Source: a virus. Taken from it: a stretch of 61,408 bases of DNA. Every line of letters begins with the position of its first letter. The first letter of the stretch is position 1. The stretch is from positions 1-61,408 of the IMG/VR virus record IMGVR_UViG_3300020392_000014; one strand, 5' to 3'. Both the position numbers and the translations under genes were made by a program. Below are positions 54,836-60,201 of this stretch, piece after piece. The notes beneath the pieces were generated by a model that did not search any database, was not told the DNA's origin, and was given only the letters and a program-made list of their open reading frames with translations.

Positions 54836-55006
54836 TTAATTTAAATTAATTTCTTTAATTATTCTATGAGGCTCACCCTCATTAAATTCTTTTAACGATT
54901 TATAATTAGTTTCTAAACATTCATTATGGTCTTGTAAAAACTCATAAATATCAGTGAAGAAATACATAATATCATCATCAGTTTCTTCATAAATAAAATA
55001 TTTCAT
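54836..55006 (-). CDS. Small acidic protein, 56 aa
   Basis: Begins MKYFIYEETDDDIMYFFTDI. Overlaps the upstream stop by ATGA. Such short acidic proteins are typical of early phage modules; function unknown. Confidence 0.55.
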   Translation of the reverse strand: MKYFIYEETDDDIMYFFTDIYEFLQDHNECLETNYKSLKEFNEGEPHRIIKEINLN

Positions 55007-55137
55007 ATTTTAAATTGATTATTATCGGCATATTCACATGCCTCGTTATACTTATTACTATCTACCTCATAGATGTAGTCTACGAATAAATTGTACCACT
55101 CCACTTTTGCATGAAGTTCTGCTTCTTGTTCAGTCAT
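55003..55137 (-). CDS. Small acidic protein, 44 aa
   Basis: Begins MTEQEAELHAKVEWYNLFVD. The stop and start codons both overlap neighbouring genes by four bases (ATGA), strong evidence for coupled translation. No family recognised. Confidence 0.5.
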   Translation of the reverse strand: MTEQEAELHAKVEWYNLFVDYIYEVDSNKYNEACEYADNNQFKI

Positions 55138-55268
55138 AGGTTTTCTTGTATTAAATCTATTATCTCATCAAACTTTTCGCACCCACAGGTAGTTTGTGAA
55201 TCCTCTATACAGGGTGTATCATCTCTCAAATCTTTGAGTTTACCAATTATATAATCTTTATTTTTCAT
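55134..55268 (-). CDS. Small cysteine-containing protein, 44 aa
   Basis: Begins MKNKDYIIGKLKDLRDDTPC and contains three cysteines, two as CGC, which might bind metal. ATGA overlap with the downstream gene. Function unknown. Confidence 0.5.
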   Translation of the reverse strand: MKNKDYIIGKLKDLRDDTPCIEDSQTTCGCEKFDEIIDLIQENL

Positions 55269-55485
55269 AATTATTTTTTTTGTTATACTCTGCTTTTAAT
55301 TTATTAAGATGATTAAATGCCTGTCCACATATATACTCGCAGATATCTTGCTTTATGTTCAACTCATAAATTCTCTTTGTGTCTTTTAATATCTGCTCAT
55401 GATCTGACTGACCTAAATATTTCATGCCCTCTCTATCGCATACATTCTTGACATCATCTGTTGTAATTGTAAAATTTACTTTCAT
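55258..55485 (-). CDS. Small protein, 75 aa
   Basis: The ATG at 55485 (MKVNFTITTDDVKNVCDREG) is preferred to an earlier in-frame start that would overlap the upstream gene. Helical, with a C-terminal ICGQAFNHLNKLKAEY. An N-terminal M-K-V-x-F-T-I-T-x-x-D-V pattern occurs in small early phage proteins in my memory. Function unknown. Confidence 0.55.
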   Translation of the reverse strand: MKVNFTITTDDVKNVCDREGMKYLGQSDHEQILKDTKRIYELNIKQDICEYICGQAFNHLNKLKAEYNKKNNYEK

Positions 55486-55489
55486 TATA

Positions 55490-55726
55490 TTAATTTGATT
55501 TTTCATATTTATTTTCTTTTGCATATACAAACACATCATTGTACAAATCATCTGTAACATACTCCCAGAAAAAATCTGTTATATCGTTATTATTAATAAT
55601 AACTTTCAATATAGTTAAGTCCTCCTCTGGTGGTTGTTCGTGTGTTCCATTGTCCCAATAATACTCGTACTCTACAAGCACATAATAAGTGTCGTAATTT
55701 ATACTATAAGTTCCTCTTGTTTTCAT
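55490..55726 (-). CDS. Small conserved phage protein, 78 aa
   Basis: Tyrosine-rich acidic protein (YYVLVEYEYYWDNGTHEQPP) with a beta-hairpin-like N-terminus and a helical C-terminus. It lies one base after the upstream gene. Resembles small early proteins of unknown function in other phages. Confidence 0.55.
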   Translation of the reverse strand: MKTRGTYSINYDTYYVLVEYEYYWDNGTHEQPPEEDLTILKVIINNNDITDFFWEYVTDDLYNDVFVYAKENKYEKSN

Positions 55727-55727
55727 A

Positions 55728-56060
55728 TTATTCGTGTATTACTATGTCTGTATATATATTACAATAGTTGTAATATTCCCCTATTACTGAGTGAATATGA
55801 CCGTCCTCGCCTACACCTATCAAAAATGTTTTGTCTGGATAATCTTTCAATGTCTCGTTAAGAAAATTTTCTATCACTTGAACATCTTTATATTCATCAT
55901 ACCACTTTAAATATTCGCCCCTGAAAACTACTACATCATCAGCTTCGCAGTTAGCAATTTCAAACAAATCCTCAATCGTGTCGCCTCCTAAATCAAGATC
56001 CTTTAATTGTTTTTCTTTTTCTTTTGGTACTCCTAGTACCATTGTGCTTCTATATCCCAT
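55728..56060 (-). CDS. Conserved MGYRS-type phage protein, 110 aa
   Basis: Starts MGYRSTMVLGV and contains KWYDEYKDVQVIENFL followed by FLIGVGEDGHIHSVIGEY. The M-G-Y-R-S start with a central W/Y-K-W-Y and a later G-E-x-x pattern is a widespread family of small phage proteins of unknown function. Likely cytoplasmic and early. Confidence 0.65.
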   Translation of the reverse strand: MGYRSTMVLGVPKEKEKQLKDLDLGGDTIEDLFEIANCEADDVVVFRGEYLKWYDEYKDVQVIENFLNETLKDYPDKTFLIGVGEDGHIHSVIGEYYNYCNIYTDIVIHE

Positions 56061-56072
56061 AATATTTAATGT

Positions 56073-56363
56073 TTAAAGTACAGGTGCACATGGGTACTCC
56101 TTAATTGTAGTGAATAAAGCCCCACCATCATTGCCCTCATCATCAGCACTTGGATATACCCAGAACATAGTCCCATCTTTTCTTTTTAATAGCATACAAA
56201 GTGGAGACCTGTGCCACATCATATCATCTATCTCCTCTTGTGGCATGTACTCAACCTTTACTATGGTTGCACCTACTAAATTTAATCTCGCTTGGTCAGT
56301 CCAATAATTTTTGTATGACCCCGCTTTTTTTACTTTTTGTTCAAATGTTTCTTTTTGTTTCAT
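56073..56363 (-). CDS. Conserved phage protein, 96 aa
   Basis: Begins MKQKETFEQKVKKAGSYKNY. Contains LVGATIVKVEYMPQEEIDDM and a beta-rich end with FWVYPSADDEGNDGGALFTT. I recall similar proteins in other phages, with no assigned function. Two bases separate it from the upstream small gene. Confidence 0.55.
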   Translation of the reverse strand: MKQKETFEQKVKKAGSYKNYWTDQARLNLVGATIVKVEYMPQEEIDDMMWHRSPLCMLLKRKDGTMFWVYPSADDEGNDGGALFTTIKEYPCAPVL

Positions 56364-56365
56364 AA

Positions 56366-56536
56366 TTAATAATTGTTGTTAATAAAGTTAGTTACTTCGC
56401 TTGGGGTTAGATTTTCATAACCCTGTTTTCTCATGTCCTCTCTCACTTGTCGTGGGCTGACACAATTTGACTGACAGATAAAGTTAAAAACTAATCTGTT
56501 CTGTTTTTTTTGATTTACTCCATGATATATATTCAT
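56366..56536 (-). CDS. Small protein, 56 aa
   Basis: Encodes MNIYHGVNQKKQNRLVFNFI, then SPRQVREDMRKQGYENLTPS. The second half looks like a small helical DNA-binding-type unit (a short helix, turn, then helix ending FINNNY), but this is only a suggestion. A -7-like box lies 58 bp upstream. Confidence 0.5.
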   Translation of the reverse strand: MNIYHGVNQKKQNRLVFNFICQSNCVSPRQVREDMRKQGYENLTPSEVTNFINNNY

Positions 56537-56594
56537 AATTTAATTTAATTTAAGTTATTATAATTTTAAATGTACTAAAGTTAAACAAGAATTG

Positions 56595-56602
56595 CAAATT
56601 TA
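56595..56602 (-). promoter_or_regulatory. Possible -7 box on minus strand (TAAATTTG)
   Basis: Same ATTGCAAATTTA context as at 54644-54655. It lies in the 75-bp gap upstream of the gene starting at 56536. No -33 at standard spacing. Confidence 0.35.
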
Positions 56603-56611
56603 TTTAACAAT

Positions 56612-56836
56612 TTAATATAGTCTTATCCTTTCACAAAGAAGCCATAAGTCCCTTTCTTGTTCAGTTTCAAACCATTCTACATTGACAATTTCATTGTTAT
56701 AGACATTATCAGTCCCTAAATCTTTTACAGGAACATCATAATAGTATATCCCATACAACAAGCCATTATTATTATCATCTTTAGATATTCTTTCTTGCTC
56801 GTAGTGAACAGGCAGTAATACAATCATATTGCTCAT
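56612..56836 (-). CDS. Small protein, 74 aa
   Basis: Begins MSNMIVLLPVHYEQERISKD and ends WFETEQERDLWLLCERIRLY. The start overlaps the upstream stop by four bases (ATGA). Mixed alpha/beta; no family recognised. Confidence 0.55.
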   Translation of the reverse strand: MSNMIVLLPVHYEQERISKDDNNNGLLYGIYYYDVPVKDLGTDNVYNNEIVNVEWFETEQERDLWLLCERIRLY

Positions 56837-57075
56837 TGTTTTCTTTCTTTAATTTGTTTCTTTATTTGTTCTGTTATTATGTCCAACATCTGACCATCTG
56901 TCAAATATTCTGGTGCTGAATCATCTGCTGAATGCACAGGATTTTCAACAAAATCAACCATTCGTTGAAGTATGTGAAGCAAATCTCCCATGTCTTTTTT
57001 TAATGAATGGATCTGATTTACTTTTTCTTGCATAAGTTGTCGTGCAGTTTCTCTGCTAAAATTTGTATTTACCAT
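56833..57075 (-). CDS. Small helical protein, 80 aa
   Basis: Helical (SRETARQLMQEKVNQIHSLK ... DIITEQIKKQIKERKQ), probably coiled-coil. Overlaps the upstream gene by seven bases. No family recognised. Confidence 0.5.
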   Translation of the reverse strand: MVNTNFSRETARQLMQEKVNQIHSLKKDMGDLLHILQRMVDFVENPVHSADDSAPEYLTDGQMLDIITEQIKKQIKERKQ

Positions 57076-57530
57076 AATTTTAATTGTATTGGATTATTAT
57101 TTTTAATTGTTTCTTGTAAATTGTGAGTCAAGGGTATAAGCATACAATCTGACATATAAGTACCACCGCCCATGTTGTACATTTCTGTTTTTGTTGGTCT
57201 GGTCGTTCCATGTGTATCTAAAAATAATTTTTCGTTGATTGGTATATAAAACGAAACATCTTTTTTTGGTGCGGGAAAGCATTTATAATATTGCCTATTT
57301 TTAATTGGCTGTCCCCTTTTTTTGCCATCTGTATACACTTCGTTATATATTTGTGCACCTGTCAAATCTATTTCAAGATTTTCCATTGTTTCATGACTAA
57401 ATTTTGTCCCCGCACAGGCAGTAAATGTATTGCCAGAGAATCCTAATTTTTTATATTCATCATCTGTTTTTGCAAATTGCACAGCCCTTTGAAGTGTCCT
57501 AAATTCTTGTGATGAGTTTACTCTTACCAT
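57069..57530 (-). CDS. Protein of unknown function, 153 aa
   Basis: Begins MVRVNSSQEFRTLQRAVQFA. Beta-rich middle (GAQIYNEVYTDGKKRGQPIK, YYKCFPAPKKDVSFYIPINE) and C-terminus LTHNLQETIKNNNPIQLKLW. No domain recognised. The 204-bp gap upstream holds a tRNA-like hairpin and a 43-codon membrane-protein ORF. Confidence 0.55.
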   Translation of the reverse strand: MVRVNSSQEFRTLQRAVQFAKTDDEYKKLGFSGNTFTACAGTKFSHETMENLEIDLTGAQIYNEVYTDGKKRGQPIKNRQYYKCFPAPKKDVSFYIPINEKLFLDTHGTTRPTKTEMYNMGGGTYMSDCMLIPLTHNLQETIKNNNPIQLKLW

Positions 57531-57554
57531 AGTTTATTTAATTTAATTAGTTAG

Positions 57555-57597
57555 AGAGCGAGGGGGGAATCGAGCCCCCCTTCAACCATTTCGCCCT
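57555..57597 (-). ncRNA. tRNA acceptor/T-arm minihelix-like element
   Basis: On the minus strand, 7-bp stem AGGGCGA/TCGCTCT (57591-57597 with 57555-57561) stacks directly on 6-bp GGGGGG/CCCCCC closing loop CTCGATT, close to the T-loop consensus. Only 10 nt occupy the place of D and anticodon arms. This is the top half of a tRNA. It could be a deletion remnant or a tRNA-mimic RNA. It has the same 13-bp continuous helix as the element at 51710-51794. Confidence 0.5.
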
Positions 57598-57600
57598 TAG

Positions 57601-57732
57601 TTACACACCAATAAATACAAGTATGTAAAGCATGTACATAATGCCTGTTAATGACATTGTAGTGAGCCCAGAAATTATACTTGCTAAAATTGGGTGTTCT
57701 GTTGTCCAAAGTAATTTAAAAAAGTATTTCAT
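57601..57732 (-). CDS. Small hydrophobic membrane protein, 43 aa
   Basis: Begins MKYFFKLLWTTEHPILASII and is largely hydrophobic through to VFIGV, enough for one or two membrane spans. It starts three bases after the methyltransferase stop. Function unknown. Confidence 0.5.
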   Translation of the reverse strand: MKYFFKLLWTTEHPILASIISGLTTMSLTGIMYMLYILVFIGV

Positions 57733-57735
57733 ATT

Positions 57736-58668
57736 TTAAAATGTTAATGTTAATTGAATTGATTTATTTATTTTATTTATCATTTGTTTTATGCCTCGTA
57801 TCATTTTAGAGTGAATAGCACAAACCTCCCTCTTAATAATCTCAGTTTGTTGCTCATCTATTTCATATGTTAGCACACTTCTCTGTGTGGTCGCACATGC
57901 TTTGGCAGTCGAGCCAGACCCTGCGAACATATCCAAAACGATTTCAAAGGGCTTAGTTGATGCTTTCACAAGCTCAATGAGTAGCTCGGTCGGTTTGGCT
58001 GTTTGGTACTTAGAATCGGCTTTAAATTGGTACAGGGGCTGAAGTTCAAAATCTAAATCAGCCCTTTTGTTACCACTTTTAGAAAATGCAAAGATATGCT
58101 CTTGTAATTGATGACCACAAAAAGCATAAGGTTTGCCATTTTTGTAAAGTTTTTGAAATTTAATCGACTGATGACATTCTTTTAACCCAGACAAAGTGAA
58201 TGCCTTTTTATATTCTGCAAGTGCTTTAATATTTGTTTTACTTGCTGAAAACATAAAGAAAATAGGGGTGTCATTTGTCTTTGTTAATTTAACAACATCT
58301 CGCATAAAAATTGTAAATTCTTGACTGCTCATTAATTGATATTTTGTAAGGTTTCTATTACCCCCCTTTGCCCCTGGGATTATGTAAGGGGGGTCAAGAA
58401 AAATCATATCAAATTTTGCTTGTTCTTGCACAAGTTTTTTAATCTCGTGCTTTGCATTACCTGACTGAATTATTGAGGCAGTCTCGCCCTGTTTAGTTTT
58501 AAGAGTGTAAACCCCTTTGGCTATTCTTTCGAGTTCTCCAGACTTAGCACCCTGTCCCAATATTCGCCGAATAGTGGGATTGGGTAGCTTAGTAATGGCT
58601 TCAATTTCGCTAATACTCGCCTGAATACGACCCTTTAAAACTTCGTTTACTATGTCCTTTTGTTTCAT
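57736..58668 (-). CDS. DNA adenine/cytosine-N4 methyltransferase with N-terminal wHTH
   Basis: 310 residues from the ATG at 58668, chosen to avoid overlap with the upstream gene (an ATG 10 codons earlier exists). Residues 1-58 resemble a winged helix (ITKLPNPTIRRILGQGAKSG ... GVYTL). The catalytic motif IV DPPY is at 92-95 and the S-adenosylmethionine motif I FAGSGST at 248-254, in the IV-before-I order of beta-type amino-methyltransferases. No restriction partner is adjacent, so it is probably an orphan enzyme protecting phage DNA or regulating early genes. Confidence 0.87.
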   Translation of the reverse strand: MKQKDIVNEVLKGRIQASISEIEAITKLPNPTIRRILGQGAKSGELERIAKGVYTLKTKQGETASIIQSGNAKHEIKKLVQEQAKFDMIFLDPPYIIPGAKGGNRNLTKYQLMSSQEFTIFMRDVVKLTKTNDTPIFFMFSASKTNIKALAEYKKAFTLSGLKECHQSIKFQKLYKNGKPYAFCGHQLQEHIFAFSKSGNKRADLDFELQPLYQFKADSKYQTAKPTELLIELVKASTKPFEIVLDMFAGSGSTAKACATTQRSVLTYEIDEQQTEIIKREVCAIHSKMIRGIKQMINKINKSIQLTLTF

Positions 58669-58672
58669 AGTT

Positions 58673-58987
58673 TTATTTTTTATAGTTATAGTTATCAATG
58701 TCCCAGACCTTGCCAGAATTTACAAGCTCATCATAGATGCCCATGTAACAAACTTGAGCGAGGTTTTGGGGGTTGTCTAAGTGTGAAAAATCGTACAAAT
58801 GCAAATCCTTAATGACCTTTATTTGGTCGCTGTAATACATTAAAGCATGGTCAATTTCTTGGTTTAGATAATCGTTAATACAATCATCAAACACCAATTC
58901 AAAATGCTCTCTGTCTAGCGATTCAGTTTCTAATTGGTCATTAATCATATCAATAAAATCTGTTTCAAAGTCGTTAATATATCCCAT
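58673..58987 (-). CDS. Acidic protein of unknown function, 104 aa
   Basis: Begins MGYINDFETDFIDMINDQLE. Very acidic, helical, with YYSDQIKVIKDLHLYDF in the middle. It overlaps the next gene upstream by one base. Low pI and early position are compatible with a DNA-mimic anti-host protein, but this is speculation. Confidence 0.55.
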   Translation of the reverse strand: MGYINDFETDFIDMINDQLETESLDREHFELVFDDCINDYLNQEIDHALMYYSDQIKVIKDLHLYDFSHLDNPQNLAQVCYMGIYDELVNSGKVWDIDNYNYKK

Positions 58988-59190
58988 TATTGTACAATTT
59001 TTAAGTTCAACTCTCTTGCAACATAATTAATATGCTTTGATGTCGTAGGGCTTGAAGTTCTGCCCCCTACATTCCAAGCAACTTTTTTCAATGTGTCGCC
59101 TTTTATTTCTGCCACTAATGTGTTGTAAGAAAAAACTTTATCGCCTATAACATTTAGATTTTGTTTGTATCGTTTTAATTGTGTAATCAT
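58987..59190 (-). CDS. Small early protein with TSKHINYVA motif, 67 aa
   Basis: First gene of the early arm, 22 bp downstream of the predicted transcription start. The C-terminal part reads TTSKHINYVARELNLKIVQ; the T-S-K-H-I-N-Y-V-A motif recurs in small early proteins of diverse phages in my memory. Beta strands precede it (VFSYNTLVAEIKGDTLKKVA). Function unknown. Confidence 0.65.
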   Translation of the reverse strand: MITQLKRYKQNLNVIGDKVFSYNTLVAEIKGDTLKKVAWNVGGRTSSPTTSKHINYVARELNLKIVQ

Positions 59191-59218
59191 GTTTATTAAA
59201 TTTTAATTGTTTATGAAA

Positions 59219-59250
59219 CAAACATAAATAATATTTAATTATAAAACAAA
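59219..59250 (-). promoter_or_regulatory. Consensus Bacteroidota promoter for the early arm
   Basis: On the minus strand, TTTG (59247-59250), a 20-bp spacer and TATGTTTG (59219-59226) match TTTG/N19-21/TAnnTTTG exactly. Transcription would start near 59212, 22 bp before the first early gene. Confidence 0.8.
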
Positions 59251-59400
59251 TTTGTATTAAAAAAACTTTAATTAACAGGAAGAAAAAAAATTATTTTGGT
59301 GGGTGTACTTGTTGCAATTATTCTCTTTTGTTTTCGGTCTGGTTGTCAGTTGTTTAAGTTTTCTTTTGTCAATGTGTTTTGTTTGTGTTTTTGTTTTATC

Positions 59401-59520
59401 GTGGGTTGATAAAGGGGAAGGTCTCAAAGCGTGAGACATTTGGAACGCTAAACGAGAAACGAGAGAAGGGAAGGCACCCCCAGAGGGGCGACAGGGGGCG
59501 AGGCAGTCCAGACCCACAGC
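59401..59520. other. GC-rich structured island in intergenic region
   Basis: Part of a stretch (59251-59660) with no convincing gene. Contains hairpin GTCTCA-AAGCG-TGAGAC (59421-59437), an overlapping alternative agcgt/acgct pairing, and ACCCCC (59476-59481) able to pair with GGGG at 59485-59488 or GGGGG at 59494-59498. Its base composition contrasts sharply with the AT-rich surroundings. Candidate small RNA, origin or packaging/termination element; an 81-codon minus-strand frame across it looks spurious. Confidence 0.5.
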
Positions 59521-59663
59521 AAAAAGCCAAAAAATCTAAAAAAAACGACAGGATTTAGGATTTTGTGCAAAAAAAAAATCAGTTTCTGTGCAGGGGTGTG
59601 CTTGCGTAAAACATAGTATTACCCTAAACTTCTATATATCTGAATCTCAAAAAAATTTTTCAC

Positions 59664-59671
59664 TATCTTTA
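59664..59671 (+). promoter_or_regulatory. Bacteroidota-like -7 box (TATCTTTA)
   Basis: TATCTTTA, one mismatch from TAnnTTTG, lies 16 bp before the ATG at 59688. Together with the minus-strand promoter it makes 59191-59687 a divergent control region. Confidence 0.5.
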
Positions 59672-59687
59672 CTAAAATTTAAAAGTC

Positions 59688-59888
59688 ATGATGAATACAA
59701 ACGATTACGTAAACGGACTATTGATCAAAAATGGTAGATTAATAAACGACAGGCCTAATGGTATTACAGGTATACAACAAATTGCTAACATGAAGCGTGC
59801 AGTTGACAACGATAGAAAGATAAATACAATATCTGAAGCAATAGGTGTAGCTGAAAATAAAAAGAATTTAAGACAACTAGAGTTTTAA
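59688..59888 (+). CDS. Small protein, 66 aa
   Basis: Begins MMNTNDYVNGLLIKNGRLIN; a second ATG follows directly. Helical C-terminal half (QQIANMKRAVDNDRKINTIS). It is monocistronic, with its own promoter box and a downstream terminator. It is divergent from the early arm, a position where regulators are often found, but no DNA-binding motif is clear. Confidence 0.6.
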   Translation: MMNTNDYVNGLLIKNGRLINDRPNGITGIQQIANMKRAVDNDRKINTISEAIGVAENKKNLRQLEF

Positions 59889-59919
59889 AAATATTTTGTT
59901 CTGTTTTTGATTAATTGTA

Positions 59920-59950
59920 AGGAGGGTTCTTAGTTGAATCCTCTTTTTTT
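59920..59950 (+). terminator. Intrinsic terminator
   Basis: Stem gagggttc/gaatcctc (one G-T pair) with a 6-nt loop followed by seven T. It lies 32 bp after the 66-residue gene and separates it from the groEL unit. Confidence 0.8.
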
Positions 59951-59960
59951 ATACAAATAC

Positions 59961-60150
59961 GTCAATAGTCGTCGTAAGTTTGTCAACTAAAAACTAAACT
60001 CGTCGTATCATAACTAACTGATTATCAATATTATATATAATTTACGTCGATTTCGTCGACTTTTCTCGTGTATATAGAGGAGAAAGTAAAATATACATAT
60101 AAATATATTTGCAAGTATACAAGCCTTAAACTCGACGAGTCGTCGTATAG
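59961..60150 (+). promoter_or_regulatory. CGTCG-rich leader upstream of groEL
   Basis: Six CGTCG pentamers (59970, 60001, 60045, 60054, 60141, and inverted as CGACG at 60133) occur within 180 bp of otherwise AT-rich DNA. Three are in the longer form TCGTCGTA. An inverted repeat ACTCG-A-CGAGT spans 60130-60140. Two copies sit back to back as cgtcgatttcgtcgac (60045-60060). Probable binding sites for a regulator or replication protein; not a CIRCE element. Confidence 0.55.
60104..60111 (+). promoter_or_regulatory. Bacteroidota -7 box for groEL (TATATTTG)
   Basis: TATATTTG predicts transcription near 60118 and a leader of about 85 nt containing the CGACG/CGTCG inverted motif. A second weaker box, TATATTTA, lies at 60170-60177, closer to the ATG at 60202. 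Confidence 0.5.
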
Positions 60151-60201
60151 CTTATTGTTCAAAAAATTGTATATTTACTCAAATTAAATTTAATTAATTA
60201 C

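Noticed and set aside
59272-59517. 81-codon minus-strand frame across the GC-rich island
   Set aside because: Composition is unlike any other protein here, with no recognisable pattern, and it sits upstream of the early promoter on a structured segment. Probably chance.
60130-60140. CIRCE heat-shock operator before groEL
   Set aside because: ACTCG-A-CGAGT is an inverted repeat but lacks the TTAGCACTC-N9-GAGTGCTAA arms and spacer of CIRCE.
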